Positions 11,601 to 26,600 of a stretch of 64,000 nucleotides of DNA are shown here, one piece after another; position 1 is the stretch's first letter; each line of letters opens with the position of its first letter. Source of the DNA: Achatina immaculata (lineage: Eukaryota; Mollusca; Gastropoda; Stylommatophora; Achatinidae); assembly GCA_009760885.1 (NCBI GenBank), contig CM019709.1:31797713-31861712 (forward strand). Reading direction: 5' to 3'. The notes under the pieces were generated by a model. It worked only from the letters and a program-made list of their open reading frames with translations, searched no databases and was not told where the DNA came from. The position numbers were made by a program, and so were the translations under genes.

Positions 11601-14600
11601 CCAGCTGATAACATCACCAAAAGTTTTGTTACAAGTCCTCTCACTGGCCAGACTCCTCACATCATCCAATGACAGAACGCTGCTGAACATATTGAACTGA
11701 GTCATCTCTCCAGTATACACACCCCACTGCGTGGATGCTTCTGCATAATATGGATTACTCTGTCCTGTGAGATACAGTGTAACATGAAACTAAGACGTGC
11801 CTGTCTTTTATATATAAGACAAATAACTACTGGCCTGTCCTGTCAGTAGAGAAAAAAAAATGTATCTCTGTCATGCTCTAGAGGCACTTAGTGAAATGAT
11901 GTTTGTGCCCATAATCTCCTTGATCTAACGCAGGGTGACATGGGTCAGCATCATGCCTGGTTGCCTTTTCTTCCTCAACTCCAGAAGGAGCCAGATACTT
12001 ATTTCTACACCTGGGTAACTGGAGCATCTCCAGCCAGACTTAAACCACCTACACCTGGGTAACTGGAGCATCTCCAGCCAGACTTAAACCACCTACACCT
12101 GGGTAACTGGAGCATCTCCAGCCAGACTTAAACCACCTACACCTGGGTAACTGGAGCATCTCCAGCCAGACTTAAACCACCTACACCTGGGTAACTGGAG
12201 CATCTCCAGTCAGACTTAAACCACCTACACCTGGGTAACTGGAGCATCTCCAGTCAGACTTCAACCACCAACTTTGGCGTGACAAGTGAGCACGCTAAAA
12301 CACAGGTACACATCTACAAACACAACATCGCTGTACACAAATGGAAAGTACACAAGAACACATTAGTTAAGACGTATAGGTTTCATTCTTACCTGAAAGC
12401 AGAGCATTTCTGTCTAATCTTTCATTGAGCCAAATGACAAGAAGCAAAGAAGCTATTTTCACTTTTCATAAAAGCAAAAATCCTCTTAAGATTTCTTTCA
12501 GTTAGTGAAAACAGATGCTAACAAATGTACAAGTCTATCAAGAAAGTGAAGTATCATAAAGTGAACTTTTGAAAAACAGGAGATACCTGTAATTAGAACA
12601 TCACTGAATAAATGAACACAGAATGCAACCAGTTCATGTAACTGGAGAACATCTGCCCAAGTATTCACGGCAGTACATTCACATAAATAGTGATGCAATT
12701 TCTCAGACTGAAGGTAATGATGAGTTCTATTCCAATTACCCATCACCCTCCAGTTGACAGAGATTTAAAAGTGGCTACATGGAAAATATGGGCCTAACAC
12801 CGTATTCCCCAATATGCCTTAATGGCACGGAAACGGTAGTTTTACCTTTACCTTACAGGTACATGGCACGCTATTGTGAGGAAAACTGGCCTTGAAAAGG
12901 GAGAATATTTGTTTGCACGAGGAGGCACACTGAATTATAATTCTAGACACATGCTGTCAGTGGACAGAGGAAAAGCAAGATATCATCATGTGCAGCTCAA
13001 TTAATGAACATGGAAATACAGCAAACATATGTTCTTAAATTGTGGTCATTATATATTGGCAACTTTCATCTAAGATGGTTTTGAAGAAGGCATATATCAG
13101 CTTGAGGAGGATTTTAAACATTAAATGGCAGGACAATATCAGGAATGAGGAGGTCTGGGAAAGGGCAGGACAAGAACCTATGAACATAAAAATCATGTCT
13201 AGGAAGTGGAGGTGGACTGGCCACACTCTGAGGAAACTAGACATCAGCATAGAAAGACAGGTACTGACATGGAATCCTCAAGGAAATAGAAAAAAAAAGG
13301 AAGATCTAGACTTACTTGGAAAAGAGAAACTATGACAGTGGTCAGAGACAAGGGATACACATGGAAGGAAGCAGAGAATAATTCCAAGAACAGGGATGAC
13401 TGGAGAGCCTTTATCCATGGCCTATGCTCTCAAGGGAGTGAAAGGCAATGATAATGATATATCAGCTGTTGTGTTTTTTTTTCCTGCCAGACATCTTCTT
13501 GCCAAACAGCTCCTGTCATAGCTGACTCTACTAATGTTGGATTTTCATAACTGGCCATGGTAACAGCAAGTTCTATTCTGCTTAACCTGAGCAACTGGGA
13601 TGAAAAAAGCCCCTTGCCCATATTGTACTAATCTCCTCTTGTTTCTGTCAAATCAGCTCCAGCAGAAGTCTACACATCTGAAAATTTAGCAGGCTTGCAA
13701 GGAATTCCAGATTATCATTATATACATATAAAAATACATCAACAACACTTCCGCATAACATTAGTAACAGACATAACTATAACAAACAAAAAAAAAGACA
13801 TTTGGTATTGTTACAACATTGTTAATACACATACCTATGACAACACTGACATGTGCAGGTAAGGAGAGCCCAGCATGGTCCACAGCTCCTTGAGCACAGA
13901 GTGAGCCATTGATCATGACCTGCCAGAGGCTGCCCTGTGAGCTCCAGGTAAAGCACAGATGTGACCACACATATGAGGTTAAACTAATGTTGGTAGAAAA
14001 TGAATGGTTAAACATACTGACCTGTAAGGGGGGAAAAAAAAAAGCAATGTTAGCAAGAGATCGTTCAGATGTTGCTGCTGTGTTTTTCTGTAACAGTTGT
14101 TTTTAAGTCTTAAATTGTTGTGTTAGCTTAGGCCTGTCAGTAAAGAGATACAAAGAAAGCTGGAATCAGCTGAAATGTGGTTCTTAAGAACAATGTTCTT
14201 AATGAATCAATGTTCTTGATATCCACTCTCATTTATGCATGCGAAATCTGGAAATCAACTAAAGAAACAGACAAGAAATTAGACCCTTTTGAAAACAAAT
14301 TACTCAGGAAAATACTTGGTATAAAGTGGAATGAATTTAAGAACAACACAGAGATAAGACAGGTGCGCCAACAACAACCTGTCTCATGGGTGATCAGAAA
14401 AAGAAGATGGATATATGCATATGTAGGCCATGTGATGAGAAGAAACAATCAGAGAATACAAAAACAAGCTATCAAGTGGAGCACAACAGGCCAAGAAAAA
14501 AGAGGTCAACCATGTGAAACTCTAAAGAGGACACTGTTAAGAGAAGCCAGTTTAGTTGGCATAACATCCCCTGATGAAGTTGAAAAACTTGCTGAAAACA

Positions 14601-17600
14601 GGAAAACTTGGCAAACAACTATGCGAGCCCTATGTGACGTTTAATGGCATGGGAAAGATGTAAGATGTAAGAAAATGAACGGTGATAAAATTGAATGAGA
14701 AAGTTCTGAAAAAGACACAAGAAACAAGGAAAATTATAACGAAGATCAGAAAACGGTGATCTCAATTTGTGGGGTATTTTTGGAGGAGAGGCAGGTTAGA
14801 GCACATAATGGCAATAGAGAAGATTGAAGGTAGAAGAGACCAAGGTAGATAGAGAGAAAAGATGTTTGATGGTTTGACATTCTGGCACAGGAAATGCTCA
14901 GTGACAAGCCTTTTGAGATGCACAAGGGCTTGAAGGTTGTGGAAGGACATGATATTCTACGTCTGTTGGCAGGGAGCTTGAGAGAGAGTTGTTTTAAATT
15001 CTTTGTGGTCAAAGGTATCTTGAAGACATGAAAAATGGGCACAGAGTAAAATGTTGCTGTTGTACCTCACTAGAACTGCTGGCAGGATGCAGTTAGTAGC
15101 CAGAGACATGAAGATGATGTAAGTCATGCATAGCCTGACCTGGGTGTGGGTTGTGGTGACTAGTTTGAATATCCAGAAACTACTTAGCAGGCTCCACTAT
15201 GGGAACTATGGTGAGCCCAGCACTGTCATCCAGGCTGAACCTGCTACTATGAGCACTAATCTCTCTCTCTCTCTCTCTCCCTCCCTCTCTCTCTCCCTCT
15301 CTCTCTCTGAATCTGCCCAGGGCACATGGGGCTTCCGTGAGGGTTTTCCACAAACGCCTGTCTTTTGCCTTTTTTTCTGCTCTTGTCCAGGTGAGCCCTC
15401 TATTGCTCAGCATCCTTTCTGTTGTTCTTCTCCATGTCTCTTTTGGTCTATCCTTACTTCTGTTCCCCTGTGGTGTCCATCTTAGTGCTATTTTTGGTAG
15501 TGAGTTGTCAGTCACTCGGACCACATGTCCCAACCATCGCTAGCGTCTTTCCTCAGTAATTGCTGTCAGTGGTTTCATCTGCATTTCTGCCAACAAGATG
15601 TTACTTCTTATAGTGTTTGGCCAAAATAGAGCACTAATAGTGCCATGATTTTAGTACAGACATCTCTCCTCCCACTGAGTCAGATAGGAACTGCTATGGT
15701 GTCATTTCTTCACTCCTGAAATGCAGGCCTTTCAAAGAGCTCCACCATCATGCAGGAAACATTGTTACCTCTTTGTTGCTGGGTAATGTAACACACCAGA
15801 TTCTGCATCATAGAGAAGCAAGATAAAGCTTTGATCTACATTTGTTTGCTGCTGAGTGTTGCTGCTTTGTAGGCAAACTATCTTTATTCCCAAACACTCA
15901 GGCGCAGTTCTTAAAATGAAACAAATACTACACTGAAAGTTAATTTAGATTGTTGGTATTAACCTTCAACTAACAAAAGAAATTATTTGAAATGCTTACA
16001 GTCAGATTGTCTGTGTGCCTAATGGAGAAAATTGTTTGAAACTCATTTCCTCCAGCCACATGGTAATTGTTTCCTTGGAAAGTCAAAGGCGGAAGGGGTA
16101 ATGTGAAGGTTACAATGGTAGCAAATGCTGATAATGGTTGGGGACGGAGCCATGCGCAAAGTGAGAAGTTCTGCAGACTTGGTATAAATTCTGGTGGTAA
16201 GACCACATACTGACCATCTGGGGCATCATCTTTGAACACGAGATCGAAGTCAGGTGAAGTTTCTGAAAAATGGCAGAAAAAAAAAAGTAATTATAGTTGA
16301 AGCAGATGATTAGCAAGAAGAGCCCCTCACATCATGCAGAAGTAATTGGTAAGCAAGGAACAAGTTACATTACACATACTTATAGCACACTTCTCTGTCT
16401 ACATCTATATATGCCTCTTAATAAAACTAACATACAAGCAGAACTGTGGAGTCAATATGCCAGATTTTAATCTACAACTCTTATTATTCTACTGTCCAAC
16501 CTTGACTTATATGTACATGGTACATGTCTGGGAACTCCTACCACATTCAAAATTACTTCCAACTCCAAAACTCCAAAGCCTTGGATATCTTACATCGTTC
16601 CCAAGCCATTAAACACCATATATGGCTCACATGGTAGTTCACCAAGTTTCCTGTTTTCAGCAAGCTTTTCAACCTCATCAAGGGATTTTATGCCTACTAG
16701 TTTGGCCTCTCTTAACAACGTCCTCTTTAGAGTTTTACATGTTTGACCTCTTTTTCTTCGGCCTGTTGTGTTCCACTTGATAGCTTTTTTTGGATATAAG
16801 AATGGTAGAACCCTTATTACTGAATTATTGTCGGGTGCTGAAGACAGTGAACAACTTCTGTGAGCAAAACATTGTGTAACAAAAGCCATTTTAATGATAA
16901 TATTACACTGAAGCAGGTACTAAGGTTATGAAAATCATTGTAAATATAATGGTTCTCTGGTTGAAAGCCTTCTAGGGCCTTGCAGATCTTCTGTCTTGAA
17001 TGTGTAACAATTCAAAAACAAAGGACAAGAAGAAGGAGCTATATAACAAATTTCTACAAACAGGAAACAACACATTTTTTCATTCCGTAAAGGAACAGAA
17101 AACAGTGTTGTACGATCTGACCTTGAAATGACCTTTTAGAAATGAGAGAAAGAAAAATCACAAGAGAATTACCTGGGACTTGAACCACAGACTCTGGTAA
17201 GACGAGCATCCGTCTAGCCACAAGAGAACAATGTATTAATGAACCTACAGAGTGCTAGATAATTCTCTTGTGATTTTTCTTTCTCTCACATCTAAAAGTG
17301 CTTTGTTTATGATTTTTTTTCTAGGTCTAATCATAATCATACAACATCATGCTCTGTTACTTTACTGAAGAAAAATCTACAGCAGCTGTTCCCAAAGTGT
17401 GCAATCATACCCTTTGTGTGTGTGTGTATTGGTGGGGGGGGGGTATATACTGAGAAAATTGAAGGAGGCAGCAAGGGAAAAGCATGTGGAAAGAGACATC
17501 AAAACCAAATAAGCAAAAAAAATGTTCGGAAGACACTATAGATGTGGCCTGGAAGGGGGTGCAGAAGCCTGAAAAAGTCTGGAAACCACTGATATACATG

Positions 17601-20600
17601 CATTATATATACTGATATATATGCATTATGGGTGATTATGCTCATGGTTAGAGATTAATACAAAAAAGGGTAGAAAAAAATGTAAGTGATAAATGTGATT
17701 TATTTAACTGATAATAAGAATAACTGAATCTATCTCCCTGTAATTGTTAGCTGTATGTTTTTTGAAGCTGATGCTGTGAAGATGTTGAAGTATAAGCACC
17801 ATGTTGAAAGGGAAGAGGGTTATGGCAGCTTGCAGACCCAGGATAGAGCTAACAAAGCAGGAAAAGATGCAATGTTTCTTGGTAGACTACACTGCCATGG
17901 GGACCATAGTGATCCCTGACTTGTTGGCCAGGCTAAGCTTGTTACGGGGAGCTTAAAGGGAAAGATGAGAGAGGGTCTTGATCAGCTATAATTCATTGGC
18001 CCTAACAGCTGTGCATCATTCTAACACAGTCATTTTTCCTCTAGTGTAACTGAAATAACAGGAGGTAACAATTAGGCACTGTTATTTATAACAATTAGGC
18101 ACTGTTATTTATAACACAAATTTCAAATATATGGTGGCATATTACAATGTATTCTCATAATTAATGAGAGTCAATAACAAAAATAGTAGAGGCAACATTT
18201 ACTTAATAACAAAACATGATATTTCAGCTTGTGGCTTCATCAGAAAACTGCAGAATTATGCTGAAAATAATGATTTAAAAATAAAATCTCTGACTTAGCT
18301 GTTGAGCATGTTGCACTGAAAAATGCTTAAAGATCAGAACAAGTGATGAACAAAATAAACATGGCTGGAAATGAAAACTATCAAATCTGCTGAATATGAA
18401 AAAGTACATTGCCAAAAAATGGGGGCCTATTGCATCTCTATTTCACAGAGACCTATACTGTGAATTTTTTAAAAAAGTCATTCATTTATGTCTGCCACTT
18501 CTACTGGTTAAAATGGAAGACCAAGCAACAAAGAGCAGACGTAATCAGTTACTTTATGCTGAAGGAGATAATGAAGATGAGTTTGGAGTTGCCACTGATG
18601 TATCTGGAGTGCATGGATGATGGTCCTTCTTAACAAACTAAGAAAACTGGTTAAACTGCTATACTGCTATAGTTAATACTACCAGTTAAAAGTAGTTAAA
18701 CTTGTGCAACAAATGAACAGTTAGTATATAAGTATATAAAACTAAGTATACATGAAGCCACTGCAGTAAAGCTGTGATAACAAAATGTATAAACTAGGAG
18801 AAAAGTAGGAACAGCTTTATTACTTAACAAGTACACAACTGTTCCTACTTTTTTCTTAGTTTGTACATTCAGTTTGTGCAAGAACTTCTTGAACTAGTAC
18901 ACACCGTTTTCACAAAACAGTCCTGTCCATCCTCCAGGACATTTACACAAATATCCAGGACTATTGTTCAGTGTAGGAATACAAGATGAAACTCTGCTGC
19001 AGTTTGAGTTTGCACAAGGATCAATGACCACATCACACAGAGCACCTGCAAGTGAGAGTTAAAACAATTTTTTCATCTATGTTTGATACTTAATATCTTT
19101 TCTTCACTAAGAGTTAAAATGTTAGAACTGTGCTTTAATCTCTCTAAAATGGCAAACACTGGTTCAGTTCTATTCATGCCATGACAAGTTTGAAGCACAT
19201 CAAGTAAACAGAGTGCATTAAGTTGATTTCTTCGAAGTTCTTGAACAGATTTCAGTTCACAAGCATTTTGCCTGATATTATCATGTTGTGAAAGATACTC
19301 GTTCTACTCCCCATGTTATCATCATTGGGTACCTATTCACTTCTACTCCCTATATTACCATGATCAGATACACAATGAGTTCTGCCCCCCATATTACCAT
19401 CAACAATGAGTTCTGCTCCCTGTATTACCATCATTAGATACACAATGAGTTCTGCCCCCCATATTACCATCATCAATGAGTTCTATTCCTCCATTACCAT
19501 CATTAGATACACAAAGAGATCTTCTCCTCATATTATCATCATCAGATACACAATGAGTTATATTCCCCCTATTACCATCATTAGATACATAAAGAGATTT
19601 GCTCCATATATTATCATCATCAGATACACAATGAGTCCTGCTCCCCATATTACCATCATCAATGAGTTCGATTCCCCCTATTACCATCATTAGATACACA
19701 AAGAGATCTGCTTCTCATACTATTGTCATCATATATACAATGCTACTTCCCATTAACCAGGCTAAACAAGCATTATAGGCTATTGCAATGAGCACTAAGA
19801 GGTTGCTACAAACCTCATCATGAAGAGGTGGGATATGATCTTAATCAGTTCTAGTTCATTGGCCCTAACAATTAGTTTTTTTTTTTTTTTTTAGCACAGC
19901 TTTTAGTGCCTGAGTGCTGTAATGGTTAGTGTGCTCATCTTTAACAGGGGGGTCAATGGATTAAGTCTGGCAAGTTTCCTAGCGGTAATAAAATGGTACT
20001 GGTTTTTTTCTGGAGTGGGGACAAAAAGGCACCAGGTGTGGTTCTGACCACATAACCTTCTAATGTGGCACCATATTTCTAACTGCCTCTACAGCATGAT
20101 TCATTCATTTGCATGTCACTTGCGGAACTTTGCCTCCCTAACAGCACTCCTGTAGGCCTCTCGGTTGTAAGCAAGATGGCCTGCTGCTGATACATCCATT
20201 TGCAGATCATCAATGATGTCTTGCAGCCATCTTCGCCTTGGTCTTCCTCTCTTTCTTTTTCCCATTATGTACCCTTCCAAGATGGTTTTCTCTAGATTAT
20301 CATGACGTTTAATGTGTCCAAAATATTTAAGTTTTCTCTGTTTAATCCTCTTTACTAGCCAGCCTTCTTCAATATTAAGTTCTTGTAGTATTGATATATT
20401 TGTTCTTTTTGTGCCCATGATATCTGAAGAACTCTTCTATAGCATTTACATTAAAGACATTTATGTGTTTCTTAGCTGTTTTGTTAAGTGTCCAGGTCTC
20501 ACAGGCATATGTTGCGGTGGGAAAGATGCATTCCCTTAAAAATCTTATTTTATATTATTACAGTATGATAGGGCTGTGGTTTTCTTTTTTTTTTTTCAAG

Positions 20601-23600
20601 CTGTTTTTTTTTTATGTCAGAACATTTAGAACTTAATTTGAACTACTTGTAACAGATAGTGCCAGAGCTACAAGGTGATTAATGCATTCATTCGTCTCTC
20701 TTAGCAGAGGTTAGTGGTTCGAATCTGGCCAAAGAACCTCCTGTTACTCGGCTGTACAGACTGACACAGCTCCTTCTGAAGCTGATGAGCTAAAGTGACC
20801 AGGCTTGATACTGACCATAGTGCTCAAAAATGTACTAATGGGTGAATGAAAATATTGGCATGTATACCATATCCCCTGGTTGCCTCAATGGTGACACATG
20901 GCTAACTTTACCTTTAGTGAAAAGTTCTCATGGACTTTTATCTGTCACATATTGCATCCTTCCTGTGCTGTTAAACATCATATAGGGCTTGCATGGTAGT
21001 TTGCCAAGTTTTCCCATTTTCGGTGAGCTTTTCAACCTCATCAAGGGATTTTATGCCTACTAATTTGGCCTCTCTTAACAGTGTCCTCTTTAGAGTTTCA
21101 TGTGGTTGGCCTCTTGATCTCTGGCCTGTTGTGATCCACTTGATAGCTTGTTTTGGGATTCTCTGAGTGTTTCTTCTCATCACGTGACTGATATATGTCC
21201 ATCTTCTTTTTCTGATCACCATGAGACAGGTTGTTCACTCATCTGCCTTGTCTCTGCATTGTTTTTTAATTCTTATACTGAGTATTTTCCTTAGGCATTT
21301 ATTTTCAACAGTCTAATTTGTTGTCTGTTTCTTTAGTTGTTTTCAAGTTTTCGCATGGATAAATGAGGGTGGATATTACATTTGGACTGAATAAACCTAG
21401 CTTGGTTTTTGTGCTTGTAACTTCTGAATGCCATATGTTCTCAAGATACTTGAAGGTCAATGCTGCTTTTGCAATTCTAACTTCCTTTCTGGTGTCACCA
21501 TCCTGGTCTATGCAGCTGCCAAGGTGATACAAATTGGTGTACTTCTTCAACAGGTATTCCTTCTATGATAATTTACATTATACATCCATTCATTCATTAC
21601 TTGTGATGCCAATATGTTATCTATTTTCATGCTTCTCCATTTTTTTGTGATCCTGAGTATTTCAAATCTGATTGGTTGTCAACATTTTCTGTGCCACTTC
21701 ATTAGACTAATCAGATTTTGTTTCTTTTGGTTTTCACTGCTTTCTAAGATTCAATGAGTCTTCTAATAATGTCATATTCTACTGGAGAGCTTTTGTTTTC
21801 TCATAACTCTTAGTAATTCCAAATATATGCTTAAGATTGTAATTTGCTTTTGATGTTCTGCAACCCATCCAAGAACTTTTTTCATTTATTTTTCTGGCCT
21901 TTCTGAACATGTGTTACATCTTTGGATGCATGAGTGGTGTAGTGGTCAGAGGGCTCATTTTTCATGTGGAGATCAGTGGTTCAAATCCAGCTGGAAGGCA
22001 CCTCAGTCACCCATCTGTTGAAATGAGCACTCAGCTTCTCCTGGAGCTGGGAAAGGAAAGGTGACCAGGTGTGATGCTGACAACAACACCCTTTAGTGTG
22101 CCATCAGGTCAAAGGAAATATTGGTACTAACACCCACGTCCCTAAGTGCTTGTATGATGTGATAAAACTACATTAACATTTTTCTTCAAAAAGCATCTAA
22201 TAAAGTGCATTGTCTACTATTTTTTTTTAACTGCCAACCATACAACACTATGCTAAATCACTTTAGTGTTCGAAAGTTTTGTTGAGAAACAAAGAAATTT
22301 TGAAAAATCACAGCCACAGTCACCGATGCATACTACTGAAATACTTTCCACTCATAGTATACGTTAAGGTAAAATCCCTGTTTCCATACCATTAAGTCAT
22401 ACTGGGGATATGGTGTTAGACCTGCATTTCCAAGACCATCGGCACATGAAAGTGTGATGTAGTCAGTATCATGGCTGGCCACATTTACCTTCCTATCTCT
22501 GGTACCCATTGTTTGAGGCTGGGTGGACCCCGGGGTCTTTTTGGTGTGGTGGTATCAGAAAAAAAAAATCACTGCTGGGATTTGAACCCCATACAACTGG
22601 ATCAGTAAACCCATTCAGCCAACCAGACTGCCAATATATGTTAAAGTGCTAATAAAAGATATAACTCTGACCTGAAAATCCTGGAAGACACTGACAATGA
22701 AAGTGTCCTGGTGTGGAATGGCATTCTTCAGCATGAACACATGGGTGAGTTGAGCACAGGTCATAGCTTGTATTGCATGTGAGTCCTTAAAATTTGAATC
22801 AGAAACTTAATGCACTGCTAGGATGAGAAAAAGATGAATGCATTTTACCTGTGTTTGCTTATCTGGCATTTGTCCTGTGTTATTGCAAGCTAATGAACTT
22901 CACGCTTACAGAATATTACACTTATTATATTTTATACTATATTATTATTGCATGTGAAAGCTAAAAAACAACTAAAGAAATAGATAATAAATTAGACTCT
23001 TTTTAAAACAAATGCCTACGGAAAATATTCTGAATAGAGTGGAATGAATTCAAGAACAACGCAGAGATAAGACAGATGAGCAAACAACAACCTGTCTCAT
23101 GGGTGATCATAAAAAGATGGACATATGTCGGTCATGTGATGAGAAGAAACAATCAGAGAATCCCCAAACAAGCTATCAAGTGGAACACAACATGCCAAAG
23201 GAAAAGAGGTTGGCCACGTGAAACTCTAAAGAGGACATTGTTAAGAGAGGCCAGTTCAGCGGGCATAACATCCCTTGATGAGATTGAAAAACTCGCCCAA
23301 GACAGGAAATCTTGGTTAACTACCATATTAGCCCTATGTGACATTTAGCGGCACTGGAAGGATGTAAGATGTAAGATATTATTACACAATATATAACGCT
23401 TACAGTGTACAGTGTTAGTTTTTTTTATTTTCTCAGTTTAAGTCTACTTCTTTAGGTTTATTTTTCTGCTATAAATTCAGGGGGAATTTTATATAATAGA
23501 TCTGATTTATTGATTTATTATGTAGACAGTTTATAATCCACATTAAACAATGACAGCCATCTATACAACGTATTCTCATGTCCTTCATGTATATTAATAA

Positions 23601-26600
23601 ATGCAGGGCAGGGATCTTTATTCCCATAGGATTAGATATCTGACCATGTGAAAACAGGAGATAACTGGTCAATTATTTATTTAATTAGGATCATCAAATG
23701 AGGAAAAAAGTATTATATTGTTATATAGAACCAATACTGCAATATGGTTGTGAAACAGCTGGATAATTAACAAACAGATGATAAAGAAATTGGAAGCAAC
23801 AGAAGTATAGTTTTGGAGGAAAATGCAACAAATATCCTGGACAAAAAGAAAACCAAATGAAGAGTTCCTCAAAGAAGTTTCAGAGCAGCAAAAACTAGTT
23901 CAAATTATAAGAAAAACACAGTCAAAATTTCTTGGACATGTCGTGAGAAGACAAGTTAGAGAACTTAAGAGTCATTACTGACTGGAAAATTCACAGAAAA
24001 AAAAAGAAAGGGCAGGACAGCATAGAGTGGACTGGAAAAAAGAAAATTTGAATTGATTAGAAACACCAAGAATCGCATAAGATGGAGAAGAATGATTGCC
24101 ATTGCTCACTGGCAGGACACATAATATATGTATGTATCATCACTACACTCCAGACAAATCCACAGGCGCTCAAATCTTTTCAGTATATATGCGAAGATGG
24201 CTGCAAGACATCGTTGATGATCTGCAAATGGATGCATCAGTGGCAGGCCATCTTTCTCACAACTGAGAGGACTACAGGAGTGCTGTTTGGGAGGCAAAGT
24301 TCCGCAAAGGACATGCAAATGAATGAATGAATGAATGAATGAATGAATATATGCACAGAAACTGATGATATTAGTTCTAGGCCATGCCTCACTAAATGGT
24401 CTGTTCTACATACATATTTTCACTGCTGTCTCCTGCAAATTCTTTTCTGTACCTGCAAAACCTTGACTGCATACACAGGACATCATTTCATTCCTTTCTT
24501 CACATCTTCCATGGACACAGATGTTCCCATCACACTGAGATATCCTTGTCTCACACTGCACCCCACTGAAGTCACTGAGACAGAAACACTTGAAGTTGCT
24601 GACCAAGTCCAGACATGAACCTCCATTAAGACAAGGTGAGGAAATACATTCATCAATGTTAACCTCACATTTTGTTCCTGAAATGGAAAAAAAAATGGCA
24701 GAGCAAAATCTGAAACATTTTCTGTCCAATAAGAAACTGTCAGGCTTGTGTACAGCAAAGTGACAGAGCATAACATGCATGGTTGAAAGGTAAAGGTAAA
24801 ATTCCCATTTCCATGCCATTAAGGCATATTGGGGAATACGGTGTTAGGCCCATATTTTCTGTGACCTTCAGAACATGAAAGTGTGATGTGGTCAGTATCA
24901 CACCTGGCCACATTTACCTTCCAGATTTCTCTGGTACCCATTTTCAGAGGCTGGGTGGGCCCTGAGGGCCTTTTTGGTGTGTCTAAAAAAAAATCTCACT
25001 GCTGAGACTTGAACCCAGTACCACCGGATTAGTAAATTGAGCACCCAACCACTCAGCTAACCAGACCACCACAGAAATACAAATCACTTTAGAATGAAAG
25101 AATAAAATAGCAAGAGAATGACTGTGGATCTGATCGTGGACTTAGTCCATTAGGATGTGCAACCATCTAGCCAGTCAGTCAGTCATTTGAATGTCACTTG
25201 TGAAACTTGATCATCCCTTGATGAAGTTGAGAGACTCGCCAAGAGCAGGAAAACTTGGCAAACAACTATGTGAGCCCTATGTGGCGTTTAATGGCACAGG
25301 AAGGATGTAAGATGTAAGATATTATTACACAATATATAACGCTTACAGTGTACAGTGTTAGTTTTTTTTATTTTCTCAGTTTAAGTCTACTTCTTTAGGT
25401 TTATTTTTCTGCTATAAATTCAGGGGGAATTTTATATAATAGATCTGATTTATTGATTTATTATGTAGACAGTTTATAATCCACATTAAACAATGACAGC
25501 CATCTATACAACGTATTCTCATGTCCTTCATGTATATTAATAAATGCAGGGCAGGGATCTTTATTCCCATAGGATTAGATATCTGACCATGTGAAAACAG
25601 GAGATAACTGGTCAATTATTTATTTAATTAGGATCATCAAATGAGGAAAAAAGTATTATATTGTTATATAGAACCAATACTGCAATATGGTTGTGAAACA
25701 GCTGGATAATTAACAAACAGATGATAAAGAAATTGGAAGCAACAGAAGTATAGTTTTGGAGGAAAATGCAACAAATATCCTGGACAAAAAGAAAACCAAA
25801 TGAAGAGTTCCTCAAAGAAGTTTCAGAGCAGCAAAAACTAGTTCAAATTATAAGAAAAACACAGTCAAAATTTCTTGGACATGTCGTGAGAAGACAAGTT
25901 AGAGAACTTAAGAGTCATTACTGACTGGAAAATTCACAGAAAAAAAAAGAAAGGGCAGGACAGCATAGAGTGGACTGGAAAAAAGAAAATTTGAATTGAT
26001 TAGAAACACCAAGGATCGCAAAAGATGGAGAAGAATGATGGCCAATGCTCACTGGCATGACACATAATATATGTATGTATCATCACTGCACTCCAGACAA
26101 ATCCACAGGTGCTCAAATCTTTTCAGTATATATGCGAAGATGGCTGCAAGACATCGTTGATGATCTGCAAATGGATGCATCAGTGGCAGGCCATCTTTCT
26201 CACAACTGAGAGGACTACAGGAGTGCTGTTTGGGAGGCAAAGTTCCGCAAAGGACATGCAAATGAATGAATGAATGAATGAATGAATGAATATATGCACA
26301 GAAACTGATGATATTAGTTCTGGGCCATGCCTCACTAAATGGTCTGTTCTACACATATATTTTCACTGCTGTCTCCCGCACATTCTTATCTGTACCTGCA
26401 AAACCTTGACTGCATACACAAGACATCATTTCATTCCTTTCTTCACATCTTCCATGGACACAGATGTTCCCATCACACTGAGATATCCTTGTCTCACACT
26501 GCACCCCACTGAAGTCACTGAGACAGAAACACTTGAAGTTGCTGACCAAGTCCAGACATGAACCTCCATTAAGACAAGGTGAGGAAACACATTCATCAAT

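Larger units (their letters stand above)
23361..25303. repeat. Tandem duplication, unit 1 (1,943 bp)
   Basis: It repeats with an offset of exactly 1,943 bp as unit 2. It contains an RT fragment, an RTE-B end, exon 10 and a SINE-1 copy. Differences from unit 2 that I can see all fall between about 24070 and 24740; outside that I found none by eye. Confidence 0.95.

Noticed and set aside
19400..19699. Long open frames on both strands
   Set aside because: Both are read-through of a tandem array.
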